DNA from: Agelas oroides
Taxonomy: Eukaryota; Porifera; Demospongiae; Agelasida; Agelasidae
DNA length: 64,000 bases
Direction of reading: 5' to 3'
NCBI GenBank assembly: GCA_949130485.1
Contig: OX422186.1
Location: 10,495,771 to 10,559,770 of the forward strand
The notes below the pieces were generated by a model. The model was not told the origin of the DNA, made no database searches, and saw only the letters and a program-made list of their open reading frames with translations. Position numbers and translations under genes: made by a program. Of the stretch, positions 31,301-40,118 are shown one piece after another; the stretch's first letter is position 1, and each line of letters opens with the position of its first letter.

Positions 31301-34300
31301 GGGTCTGCTCCAGGCGTTCTCTCCCTGCTGCCATCTCCTCCTCATACTTCTTTTGATAGTGCTGTTTCAGCTCCAACTCAAGCTCATGCAGCTTGGCCTC
31401 CTCTTCTGCTCGCAGGGTCGCCTCCAGCTCAGCCATGTCTGCCTGCTTCTCTCTCTCCAGAACTTCTCTGACAGTATTCACCTCTTTCTTCCTTCGCTCA
31501 TCTAGTTCCTCCTTCAACTTTTGAAACTGTTCTTCTTGGGAATCCAGTAGCTGTTCCCTCACTTCTTCAAGCTACGAAACAAAGATATAAGGCAGCGCGG
31601 TACTATAGTCAGTATAGACTGCAAATACGCGCGACTTTTCAAAGTGGGAGGGTTTCTCTAATTAAAGCCCACCAACAGATCCGCCCCCTTCTAACCTTTG
31701 AACTCCTACTACAGGCACATTAGCACAGTGCTAGAGCTACACACACAAATAGTTTGTCAGTCTGGCAGCATGTGCATCTGACTAACAGTCTGACTGTGAA
31801 CACTGATACAAAACAAATGGAATTCAGGGCTTGCTGCTTGTACTAGGATCAAGGGTAAGCCTCTAGCTTTGTTGCCTCCAAATCTCATATACACCTCAAA
31901 GAAGTCTGGAATACTTCAATTTGAAAGAAAACATGCAGGCTCTATTTATGTAGTTCAGCAAGCAAGAATGGCCTTCCACCAAGCACAACTATAAAACATA
32001 TTTGAGTTCATGTACAGAAGTGAATACATGTACTACTACTACAACAGACTTGGTGGCAGGCCATTCCAAGTTAGAGAAATGCTGATCACAGAAATAAGAA
32101 ATTTGATTCCAACTGCCAGTGTTAATGTTTACACAACAGAACAAGACAGGTCCTGAAGGAACGGCCTACCAAGGCAAGCCATACAAGCAGAGATGTACTC
32201 ACTCTGTACATGTACACCAAAAAAAAAAAGAAATGATTTGATTATTTGCAAGGCCATTCAAGCTTGTGAAAATAAATTATATATAAGTACAAGATCCTAG
32301 AAAAGGATAATACTAAATCACCTCTTTTTTGTGTTTAGCCTCCAACAAGTGTACAGCTTCATTGTGCTTCCGTCTCAGATTGGTTTCAACATCAGTTAAC
32401 TGTCGTCTGTGGTCTTCTGTCAGAGTGCTAATGTGCATATCGTGCTGGCAATTCAACCCTTCTGACAACTGGGATAGTTCCGTTGAATGCCTTGTCACAA
32501 GGTCTTCTTGAAGCTGGTTGATATCACTGCTGTGTTGTTGCTGCTGCTGTTCAAGTTCAGTCTCTTTCAACTTCAACTTGGATTCGATCCCCTTCAGCTC
32601 CTCCTGAAGTTGGTCTTTCTGGCTCTGAAGCTCCTGCTCAAATCGGCTCTTCTCGAAGAGGAGTTCTTCCAACCTGTGCTTTTCTGCAAGCCTGCGTTCC
32701 AGCTCGGTGCGATGAAAACCAAGCTCTCTTTCTAGGGAATCTTTCTCTTGTAGTTTATCTGTAAGATTCTGCCGTGCTTTCGAAAGAATTTCCTCCAGTG
32801 CACTCTTCTCTCCCAAGACAGTACCCAGCTGTTCTTGTGCTTTTGTTGAATCTCGTGCTCTCTTAAGGAGTGAACTTTCCCTCATTTCAGCCTCTGTGAG
32901 TTGTCGACCAAATTCATTTTGTATTTCTGTGAACGCTGATTCCTTTGCACTCAACTGGGCCTGCAAGTCCTGAATAATCTGCTCCTGCTCTTGCAGTTTG
33001 CTTTCCCAGCTCTTTGTTTGCTCTTGTAGCACTTGCTTATGCTCTTTTTGAAGTTTAGCCAACTCACCAGCAAGTTGGGTCTTTTCAGCTCGAGCTGTCT
33101 CAAAATCTTGTTGCAAACGTTCATAATTCTTTGAAAGCTCTGGGTCATGTTCATCACCAGCTAGCTCGTCTAAAATACCCTGGGAATCCTTCAGATCTTG
33201 CTCAAGCTTATGTTTCTCCTGCCTGAGCTGCTTGATTTCACTCTCCGCCGAACCCAGCTTTCCACTGAGATCCTGAATGGTATGGTCGAGGTCCATTATG
33301 GTCTGTGTGTTTTCTTGTTCCTTGGGTTTCAATGTATCAATCTGCTGCTGATACTGGCTCAGCTGCTCTCTGAGTTCACTCTCTTGCGCTCTGTGATTGG
33401 CTATTTCTTTCCTTAGTGCTTCAGTCTCCCTTGCAGAGCTTGCAGTCAGCTCTTCACACCTTGTACTCCACTGTGCCCCTGTTTCTGCTACTTGCTGAGC
33501 CATCTGTTCAAGTTGGGACCGTACCATGGCTAGCTCTTTATCTTTAGTATGCAACTGGCTGTCCAGGGATTGTGATCTTTCCTGCATTCTGCTGTAGCCC
33601 TCTTTGATGGGAAGAAGCTCGCTAAGCTGTTGCTGGAGGGAAGAGATTTGTTCGTCCGCACTACCAGTGCTTTCAAGCTGCTTCCGAAGCATCTCAGCAC
33701 TTGCAATGTGCTGCTGGCATTTCTGTGTCAGTGAAAACACTTCAGTGTTGAGAGTGTCATTCTGAGCTTGTAGGTCAGCAATCGTCATGTTCCTCTGTGC
33801 AATGTTATCTGTCAGCTTAATAACTTTATGTGACTGCTCCACATTCACCCTCTCGACCTCTTCAAGCCTGTCAATTTCTCCCTGAAATTCACTTGCTTTT
33901 GCCCTCCAATGTTCTACTTGTTCTTGAGCTTCCGCCAGAGCTAGCTTGTCTTGTTCACTGGTGTTATGTGCTATGTTCAAGTCTACCTCGAGGGATTTCA
34001 TCTCATTCTGGTACCTCTGAAACTGCTCTTCAAGTTGCAGCTTTTCACTAGTCCTATGACTGAGATGTTGGCTAGTTTCCTGGAGTTGCCGTTGGGTAAA
34101 CTCGAGCTGGGAGAGAAGATCTTGACGAGATTGTAGCCATTCAGACTGCTCATCTCTGAGTGCTTGGAGCTCTGCTTCTAGGCCAGTCACACGAGCCTCG
34201 GTCTTTGAAGCTGCACTTTCTTCAGTTTGAGCCAGAGATTGTCGAAGCTTTTGGAGAGCTATCTTGTGCTCAGATTTGAGATGTTCAAGCTCAGCTTGTT

Positions 34301-37300
34301 TCGCATGCTCAGCCTCATCCATGACCTTCTCTTCAGCCTTTTTCAGTCTAGCAGCCCACTCTGTGTCTAGCTCCTTCCTGATGGTGCTAACCATGTTTTC
34401 ATGCTGTTGCTGGAGAGCTTCCAGTGCAGTTGAGTGGGACAACTCCAGCTCCTTCCTGAGATTTGTCAGCTTAAGCTTGTGGCTATTGTGCAATGTTGTT
34501 TGGAGTTCTAGAATCTCTTTCTGATGTTGAGCCTTCATAGCTTTAATGACTTCCTGGTCAGTGGACTGCGAGTGGCCTTCTTCTACCAGACTTTGCAGCT
34601 TGGTAAGTTCTTCCTCAAGGCTTTCAATTTGGGCAGCAAACTTTGCACTAACTTGCTCAACTTCTTCCAGATTCTGTGCCTCTAACTGCTGCTTTAAGAG
34701 CTCGATATCTTCCATATGCTGCTGTTCCAGCCTTTCCAGCTTGCCCTGAAAGTTACTCTCCTGTGTTCTATATGCATCCAGCTGGGCTTGCAGACTCTTC
34801 ATGTGTGCTTCCGCAACCTCAAGACTTGCACGATCTCCAGAGGAATCCGAGATGCTCTCTTCTAGCAAGCTAACTTCGCTCGAGTGTTTGGCTTTGAGCT
34901 CATCTATGTCCTGCAGGTGTTGGTGTTCAATTTCATCTATAGTGTCTTGCTGACAGCTTTCAAGAGATTGAATACGGGCCAGGTACTCTTCAACAAGTGA
35001 CTTCTGAGCCTTCAGCTTTCCTTCAAAATCTGCTACAATTCGTTGCATTGCTTCCTGATTCTGCCGCTGCATCTCATCAACGTCGCTTGTCCTCTGCAAA
35101 TTTGACTTCTCCAGGCTGGCCTCTAAAGTGGCAGCCTTTTCTCTCCACTCAATCAAATGTTTTTCGAGATCTCGAGAGTGCTGATTGGCCAGTTCCATTT
35201 CGGCCGAGTGTGCTTCAATCATGGATTCATACTTTGCGTCTGTGCTACTCTTTTCTAGTTTTATAGCATCCAACTGTTGTTGCACTTCTTCAACTTTGTC
35301 TCTCCAGTGAGCAACAGTGGCTTCAGCTGAGTTCTTCTGGTCCAAAATGGTCTGATGAGCTGACATGAACTGGGCATGTAGTTCCTGAATCGTTGTGTTT
35401 GCTAACTGTTCCATTCGCTGTCTATGTAGCTCCATCTGCTGCTGGCATTCCTCTCTGATTAGCACCTTCTCCCTTTCATGCTCCGCAGCAACCTGCTTCT
35501 TTTCTTCCTCGTGCATTTCTTTCATTTTCTCCTTGATCATTCGCAACCGTTCTGCTTCGTGCTCATCAGAATCACCACCAACCACCCCACTTATTTCCTG
35601 TTGGTTAGTCAGCTCAGTTGTGAGTCTAACTATGTGAGCCGCATGCTTTTGATCTCGCTCTTGCATCGCCATTTCCTGCTGTCTCAAAAGATTTTCAATC
35701 TCTGCTCTATGTGAAGTTTTGGTCTCCGACAGATGATTTTCAAGTGCAATACATCTCTGTTCCATTTGAACTAGTGTCTGCTGTAACGCTGCAAGCTGAG
35801 ATTCATAGTTGGTAGTGACTTCCCTCTTTGCACCTTCAATGGCACCAAATTGATTTTCTCGTAGAGAGTTTAATTCATACTGCAGTTGTTGCTGCATTTC
35901 TTGCGAAACTTTCAGCTGCTGTTCTAAGTTGGCAACGTTGTTGCTGTCTGGCTGTACTGGACTCGAATGTCGGTGAGCAATACCATCTGGCATCTCACTT
36001 GGCTCCACCTTGGGTCGTGACCCAGCACTGCCCAGCCCAGAATCGTTTTCAAAGGTGGTGGGAGCATGAACTGCACACTCTTCTAAGGGATGCTCTGTGA
36101 GGGAGGGGTCGTCCTGGAGAAGAAAGAGGAATAAGCATCTCAAGAGGTGCCACCACACAGGTCATCTTATAACATACAGGTACCATTCAGACCTAAGGCC
36201 ATGCTCTCAAGCATACCTCCTACCCTAACAAGTCACATTACTGTAGGTACTGGTTATTTAGCACTGCTTTTTCACATTGCACCACACCCCAAGTGAATAA
36301 GGTAAACCACGATTGGACATCCCAGCTTAGCTGCAAGCGTGCCAACACTCAGCCACCTTTGCTGCAACTACACACTACCTATTAACAAGTGGAAAGGGCT
36401 GATGCATTTCTATAGCCTTAAGCTTAAGCATAGTAGTATACCATTTTTAAAGCACGCACTAAAAAAGTGTGATCAGTTGTACCAAGAGTTTATTACATTC
36501 TCAGAGCATCTTGCCTCACGCTGGAAATAAAGGAATTTAGATGTTATGAAGCGAAAATAGAGGAAAGTGAAAAGGCCGGCAGTCAAACCCAGGACACACC
36601 TGGCTTGAGCCGCCAGGTGTGCTGGCAGGTGTGCAACTGAGGCATTCAGTACCACCTGTGCAGTACATGGTGTTTGTCCGGCTGTCGTGGCTCAGTGGCA
36701 GAGCAGTGGCGGCTCAAGCCAGGGGTGTCCTGGGTTTGACTCCCGGTCTTTTCACTTTCCTCTATTTTCGCCTCATAACATCTAAATTCCTTTAGTTTAT
36801 TACATTATTTGTATGAAGACAAAGAAAAGGCAGAGCCATTGGATGGCTACTACAGAACATTGTAGCTACTTATGTCAAGCCTCGTATTCAATGGCTGAAC
36901 ACGTATGTGTTCTTGGTTTCACTCAAATTACATGAGTGCTGTCTGAAAACAAATCCTGAGAGGGCAGCATATGATGCCCAGAATCCCTTTTGCTCTTAAG
37001 AAACATGAGCTTACAACACGAAACAGCACCCTAACTACATTTTACATTATAAACTATCTGCAGTGGCTTCATGCACACTGTGGTGACCTTCTGGAATGTT
37101 TAATGAAGCCCCGATACATTACAGAGGTTTCCAGGATAAACCAGGGAGATGTGAAAACTGCTTTAGTCTAATCACGAGATGTGTTTGGGTTCACTGTATT
37201 GACAACAGGTACATTGTTTGCTGCACTACTCTTCAGTGCATGCACATTAACTAACTCACCGAAAGGAGTTGGGGTGCCAATGCCGTAGTGTGAGCCGCGC

Positions 37301-38133
37301 CCTCACTGGCAGTGATAGACGAAATGTTGGGTCCCGTGTCGTCAAATGGAATTGGAGAAACATTTCCTGAGAGAGGCAATGTGGCACCACTAGAGTCAGC
37401 GTCCAGCGCTCCCACGCTGGAGTAGAGCAGCTCACTGCTGTCACTTGTGTTAGCTTTCTTCTTGCGTCTCTTGACCTTCTTCTTCTGGTAGGCCAACAAC
37501 TGTGGGTCAATGTGTGCAGGTACACATGTGCATTTCAGATCAGGAAGGGAAGAAATGTGTGCTAATACATTCTACCCCATAAGGTTCACAAATTAAGAGA
37601 ACCATTGCACCAATGTAGCCTTGTTCCATACTAGTTTCTCAACCTCCACATAAATAACTTTCAGTGCATGATTGTTTTGTGTTTTACAGGAATTTGAGCA
37701 GGACCGATCAGATTGCATGCTGAATTTCATTTAGATACACTCTATGGCTAGTTTAACTATTTCGCTGTCTACTGTTCACTTCTACACACGGTAGACTTTC
37801 AGTCAAGTGTCTTTCTCACAACTTGCCATTGCAGTGTAAGCCGTCTCTCATGGCTACCCTCAAGCTGTCTATGCAATCTGCATAATTTCTTACGCATAAG
37901 TTACTTTGTAGGTGTGACATTCTCAAGTATTCACAAAATTGTGGTGAATAAAGTTACGCTTATTTAATAGGTAATAGTTACGCACCATTCACATCTTTAA
38001 TGTGTGCACAATAAAAGAGCCTTCTTAACCAGTTCAAATAGCTATATTCACACCTTATCATGGTACAGCTGTACCACAAACCTACCGCTTCCTTTCCAGC
38101 TTGAACTTTGCTTTTGCGTTCCTGTTCATCCAT
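13142..38133 (-). CDS. AKAP9: AKAP9/pericentrin-like giant coiled-coil centrosomal scaffold, 32 exons
   Basis: Centrosome/basal-body scaffold; family members anchor gamma-tubulin complexes and kinases. Exons: 38133-38086, 37499-37260, 36113-32322, 31571-28990, 28001-27752, 27517-27332, 27011-26955, 26790-26639, 25520-25193, 25072-25015, 24716-24592, 24526-24262, 24127-24060, 23810-23637, 23077-22934, 22520-21651, 21315-21115, 20683-20528, 20210-20037, 19826-19761, 19671-19372 (or 19534), 18969-18905, 18511-18388, 18238-18086, 17808-17666, 17247-17013, 16843-16577, 16476-16426, 16271-16173, 16071-15886, 15646-15452, 13909-13142. The start MDEQERKSKVQAGKEALLAY matches the human AKAP9 N terminus (acidic-basic start, then a lysine-rich run). 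Exons 3 and 4 alone give about 2,125 residues of heptad coiled coil. The last exon carries the PACT domain: QAEVHRKALVFQKHYLQC, then RPYARFRAIGCVVVATLRF and basic residues, followed by a Ser-rich tail. Total about 4,120-4,173 aa; human AKAP9 is about 3,900 and PCNT about 3,300. One gene probably represents the ancestor of both. Confidence 0.9.
14005..15267. mobile_element. Tigger/pogo-like TIR element swollen by an internal 32-bp minisatellite
   Basis: The left end TACAGTGGAACCTCGCTGAC resembles Tigger/pogo-type termini, and the right end TAATTCCACTG mirrors it. The inside is mostly a tandem array. The element lies in the last intron of the AKAP9/PCNT gene. No transposase is seen. Family assignment is inferred from the ends only. 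Confidence 0.6.
14058..15239. repeat. 32-bp minisatellite, about 37 copies
   Basis: The unit reads ATGCCTACTTCGTATACTAT then TTTCTGCCACTG. Variants are ordered: a CCC form of the start recurs every 4-6 units (about 14088, 14248, 14440, 14568, 14696), and a homogeneous block with GTACACCA instead of GTATACTA fills about 14865-15130. This pattern indicates segmental amplification of multi-unit blocks. Confidence 0.95.
16903..17012 (-). repeat. CA/GT tract forming the donor of AKAP9/PCNT exon 26
   Basis: In the transcript exon 26 ends CAACAG and the intron begins directly with GTGTGTGTGT, continuing about 100 nt with CA/TG interruptions. Phase across to exon 27 fits. Confidence 0.85.
18359..18387 (-). 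repeat. GT tract forming the donor of AKAP9/PCNT exon 23
   Basis: Exon 23 ends ACTACCAAG and the intron starts with about 13 GT units on the minus strand. CA-rich sequence follows later in the same intron, before the exon 24 acceptor. Confidence 0.85.
18580..18725 (+). mobile_element. tRNA-derived SINE, single arm
   Basis: ATAGCTCAGTGTTAGAGC resembles a tRNA A box and GGGTTCGCAACTGCC a degenerate B box. The tail ttttcactttcctctcgtcc then ctcataagg matches the arms of the foldback elements at 12275 and 36529. Confidence 0.65.
19372..19583 (-). repeat. tandem duplication of an exon end and splice donor around a GA-rich block
   Basis: The segment ctggcgagcagttgttgatg with its flanks occurs twice, at about 19361-19403 and 19531-19583, separated by a CCCTCT-rich tract. 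Each copy contains the 3' end of AKAP9/PCNT exon 21 and a donor (GTACGT in the proximal copy, GTATGT in the distal). The minus-strand frame stays open between the copies. Confidence 0.85.
20357..20505. repeat. (GGGA)n microsatellite
   Basis: About 35 GGGA units with a few GGGGAGGAA interruptions lie 23 bp beyond the donor of AKAP9/PCNT exon 18; the transcript reads TCCC. Long apparent ORFs on both strands are compositional. Confidence 0.9.
20695..21050. repeat. purine-rich GA tract ending in (GT)n
   Basis: About 310 bp of nearly pure GGA/GAA/AGG on the plus strand, followed by about 20 GT units, fills the intron between AKAP9/PCNT exons 17 and 18. In the transcript it is CA followed by a very long polypyrimidine tract running up to the acceptor. 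Confidence 0.85.
22522..22580. repeat. (CAAA)n and (TA)n tract at an acceptor
   Basis: Ten CAAA units start immediately upstream (in transcript sense) of AKAP9/PCNT exon 16, giving a TTTG-rich polypyrimidine tract, followed by about nine TA units. Confidence 0.85.
22766..22925. repeat. (TCCG)/(TCCC)n microsatellite with a poly-C end
   Basis: TCCG/TCCC units pass into about 25 TCCC units and a C run just outside the donor of AKAP9/PCNT exon 15. The transcript is G-rich (GGGA)n, directly downstream of the 5' splice site. Confidence 0.9.
23100..23263. repeat. 82-bp direct duplication
   Basis: The block starting cctcatatcagtcacacgca is repeated once, with a period of 82 bp and only about one mismatch, so the duplication is recent. 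It lies in an AKAP9/PCNT intron. Confidence 0.9.
23312..23406. mobile_element. hairpin MITE copy, degraded
   Basis: Contains the family signatures CCTTGTTTCCAG and GGACTGGGAACAAGGCTA in inverted orientation, with ACTGCAG near the centre. A second degraded copy follows at about 23480-23540 (CCGTACTGCAAGCAA, GGGAACGAGGCT). Confidence 0.6.
25109..25142. repeat. poly-C run, about 32 nt
   Basis: A nearly pure C run (G in the AKAP9/PCNT transcript) lies between exons 9 and 10. Its length in a read assembly is uncertain. Confidence 0.8.
25735..26600 (-). repeat. 50-bp minisatellite carrying 5' splice-site copies and CACGTG, about 17 units
   Basis: Plus-strand unit: CTCAGTTCATACATACTAAA, CACGTGGCTCCATACACCTC, TCTCCTGCCT, with 46-bp and A/G variants. 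On the minus strand each unit contains CTGAGAGGTAGGAG or CTGAGAGGCAGGAG. The exon 8 end and donor at 26639 read GAGCTGAGAGGTAGG, so the array begins with a copy of that junction. Each unit also has one CACGTG E-box palindrome. Confidence 0.92.
26791..26882 (-). repeat. (CA)n tract forming the acceptor of AKAP9/PCNT exon 8
   Basis: About 80 bp of GT on the plus strand, CA in the transcript, ends in ACACCAG at exon 8 (26790). No classical polypyrimidine tract intervenes. Confidence 0.85.
28002..28352. repeat. GGTG-rich variable tandem block
   Basis: Loosely repeated units such as GTGTGGGGGTGGGGAGGTGG and ATGGTGAAGAGG, ending in (GT)n at about 28329-28352, lie just upstream (transcript sense) of AKAP9/PCNT exon 5. 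The transcript is CCCCACAC-rich. Long apparent Pro/His-rich ORFs here are compositional. Confidence 0.75.
28872..28953. mobile_element. hairpin MITE copy
   Basis: Starts CTAGCCTCATTCCCAGG and ends TCTGGGAACGAGGCTAGG. It lies just beyond the exon 4 donor of the AKAP9/PCNT gene. No intact target duplication was seen. Confidence 0.7.
31572..32321. other. AKAP9/PCNT intron 3, no feature recognised
   Basis: 750 bp between the two largest exons. It holds short A runs (32221-32231) and otherwise unique sequence; no coding or element signature was seen. Confidence 0.6.
36529..36793. mobile_element. foldback element made of two inverted tRNA-derived arms, copy 2
   Basis: The outer ends are aaaggaatttagatgttatg and its reverse complement. 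The right arm has a tRNA-like A box (TGGCTCAGTGGCAGAGC) and B box (GGGTTTGACTCCC) with a cactttcctctatttt tail; the left arm is the inverted counterpart. The central gcattcagtaccacctgtgc matches copy 1 at 12275-12555 with one mismatch. It lies in AKAP9/PCNT intron 2. Confidence 0.8.
36794..37259. other. intron sequence without recognised feature
   Basis: Remaining part of AKAP9/PCNT intron 2. No element, RNA gene or coding exon was recognised on either strand. Confidence 0.5.
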
Positions 38134-38321
38134 CCTTTACTCCGATACTCGTTCGAAACCTCGATTCAACTCCCCCGACCAGTTTCTACACCCTTGTGAC
38201 ACTACCTGGAGACCCCGCCATTTGTCCTGGAAGCTCCGCTAAGCTTGACATGTGACCATCACGTGATCATTAAAGCCTGCAGATCAGAGAGACTCTGATC
38301 TTGGTGGACTGTTAGCAAACA
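38134..38321. promoter_or_regulatory. bidirectional promoter, AKAP9/PCNT and PPM1H-like
   Basis: The two divergent start codons are 188 bp apart. The interval carries an E-box palindrome TCACGTGA (38259-38266) and an inverted repeat GATCAGAG-AGA-CTCTGATC (38282-38300) about 20 bp before the phosphatase ATG. No TATA box is evident. Shared regulation is inferred from the spacing. Confidence 0.6.
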
Positions 38322-39770
38322 ATGGCTATGGAAGGCCTTGCGTCAATTCCCCACATCTCTGAAAGGGGGAAGGTTAGTGAGAAGCTGCCAGTGAAGTACG
38401 AATATACGAGACCTGTGTTTCTTGAAATCACCCAGAAACAAGTAGACAGCTCTAAAGACCACGGTCTCCGGCTTATTTTATCGCCGAATGACGTGGGGAG
38501 AATGCCCTGGCATACGGGATACGCAGAAACCATAAACTCTGGTAAGAGTTTATACTCGAACGAGGATCAATCCTCTATTCACGTTACTAACTTGACTGGG
38601 ATTGATCAAGAGAAAGATCAACCATCCACCATTCATTACATTCTGTTTGGGATCTTTGATGGCCATGCGGGCACAGGTGCAGCTCTTACTGCTGCAAATA
38701 CTCTTCATGGACATGTAAAGGACAAGCTAAGCTCGATAAAGCACTTCCTTGCAAGAGAACAGGCAGAGGTTATAACAGAAGATGACCCTGGACTCGGCTG
38801 CATAACGGAGCCCATTCCAACAGAGTCATTAGTTCATGGGGCTCTTGAAGAAGCGTTTGCAGAGATGGACGACCAAATAAGGCGGGAGAGGGAGACGTAT
38901 CGCATCAAGGGTGGCTGCACTGCTATAGTAGCACTCTTCCTTCAGAGCAAGCTGTACATTGCTAATGCTGGGGACTGTAGGGCAATTCTCATTACAGACA
39001 ACTTTTCCAAAATTACTCCTCTCTCCATGGACTTCACACCTGAGACAGACAGAAAGCGCCTCCAGACCCTAGCTTATTTGCAGCCACAGCTTCTAGGCAA
39101 GTATTTCGGTCGGATTGAGTACCAGCGCAGGCTGAGGAAGAAAGATATCAGCCAACGAGTGTTGTACCGTGATCGCCACATGTCTGGATGGGCCTATCGC
39201 ACTGTTTCTGAAGACGATGTCAATCGAGTGCCCATGATCATAGGACATGGGAAGCGAGCACGGCTCATGGCCACCATTGGCACAACTCGTGGGTTTGGGG
39301 ACCACGACCTGGAAGCTCCAGGTGGCCAGTGGATAAAACCATTTCTGACGCCAGTTCCTGAAGTGAGGGTGAATGACCTGTCTTTGCAAGAGTACAAGCC
39401 TAATGATGTACTAGTTATGGCGTCGGATGGCCTCTGGGAGAGGATTACGAATGAAGAAGCCCAGGAATGTGTGCAGCAAGCGTTTGACCGGTATGAACAC
39501 AATGAAAAAATCTATACTAATGTGGCCCATGATTTGGTGCTTGCAGCAAGAGGCACATTTGGAAAGAAGGGTTGGAGGACTGCAAAGGAGCAGATAGCGA
39601 GTGGGGATGATATAACTGTCTTTGTGGTTCCTCTTCACTGTCACAAGACCTCTCCTAAGCCTGGCTGTCTTGGGGAGTCTTTCGATAACCTACATGATTC
39701 TGACCCCATCACTTATGCCTCGGGACCTCCTGAATTTTATGAGGAAAATCATGCTGCGAAACAGCAGTAG
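38322..39770 (+). CDS. PPM1H: PPM1H/J/M-type PP2C Ser/Thr phosphatase, 482 aa, single exon
   Basis: Metal-dependent phosphatase; in vertebrates PPM1H removes phosphate from Rab GTPases phosphorylated by LRRK2. The ORF follows human PPM1H closely in order: MPWHTGYAETINSGKSLY with ED (residues 81-82), FDGHAGTGAA (metal-binding Asp at about 113), IRRERETYRIKGGCTAIVA, NAGDCRAI, TPETDRKRLQ, LLGKYFGRIEYQRR, RDRHMSGWAY, MATIGTTRGFGDHDL, WIKPFLTPVPEVR, ASDGLWE (about 366) and SGDDITVFVVPL (about 428). The acidic metal-binding residues look intact. It lacks the low-complexity insert that separates early motifs in human PPM1H. The start has a second Met (MAMEG) two codons on; upstream is the 188-bp divergent promoter. 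It has no introns although its neighbours are intron-rich. Confidence 0.94.
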   Translation: MAMEGLASIPHISERGKVSEKLPVKYEYTRPVFLEITQKQVDSSKDHGLRLILSPNDVGRMPWHTGYAETINSGKSLYSNEDQSSIHVTNLTGIDQEKDQPSTIHYILFGIFDGHAGTGAALTAANTLHGHVKDKLSSIKHFLAREQAEVITEDDPGLGCITEPIPTESLVHGALEEAFAEMDDQIRRERETYRIKGGCTAIVALFLQSKLYIANAGDCRAILITDNFSKITPLSMDFTPETDRKRLQTLAYLQPQLLGKYFGRIEYQRRLRKKDISQRVLYRDRHMSGWAYRTVSEDDVNRVPMIIGHGKRARLMATIGTTRGFGDHDLEAPGGQWIKPFLTPVPEVRVNDLSLQEYKPNDVLVMASDGLWERITNEEAQECVQQAFDRYEHNEKIYTNVAHDLVLAARGTFGKKGWRTAKEQIASGDDITVFVVPLHCHKTSPKPGCLGESFDNLHDSDPITYASGPPEFYEENHAAKQQ

Positions 39771-40118
39771 GTTTTGTTTGCATTTTTATGTCCTATCACC
39801 ATTAGTTGCTTGCCATGTAGCTGATTGTTATACCATAACTTTTTGTCTTTTTGGTGGTGTTCTAAGCTTTTGTATCGGACAAATTTGTGAGTTTTCACAT
39901 TCCTTACAAATAATGTAGCCTCGTTCCCAGTCCTTCCGACCGTCCAGTTTTTGATTGGTTGCAGCTCCATACTGCAAGCGATCAAAAACTGGACGGTGGG
40001 AAGGCCTGGGAACGAGGCTACAAATATGACCCGGGGGGGGGGGGGGGGGGGTAATTTTCGGTTTTCAGCAACGGAACTCTGCGCAGATTTTGCCAGGGGA
40101 AGGGCTTGCACGTCCACC
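39771..40118. other. intergenic interval, PPM1H-like to TRMT10
   Basis: 348 bp that must hold the PPM1H 3' end and the TRMT10 promoter. Most of it is a hairpin MITE (39916-40021) and a G run (40032-40050). The TRMT10 reading frame is open back into the MITE (from 39951). Confidence 0.6.
39916..40021. mobile_element. hairpin MITE, about 106 bp
   Basis: Starts TAGCCTCGTTCCCAG and ends CCTGGGAACGAGGCTA, with CCGTCCAGTTTTTGAT pairing to ATCAAAAACTGGACGG and the loop CATACTGCAAGC. The flanks CAAATAATG and CAAATATGA look like a decayed 9-bp target duplication. Confidence 0.85.

Noticed and set aside
36687..36765. Functional tRNA gene
   Set aside because: A- and B-box words are present, but there is no acceptor-stem pairing and the sequence continues into the SINE tail shared with other copies.
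39951..40118. Upstream in-frame start for TRMT10 inside the hairpin MITE
   Set aside because: The frame is open, but the encoded part is MITE and G-run sequence (GGGGGG), while the ATG at 40119 has a strong context. Kept as a minor alternative only.
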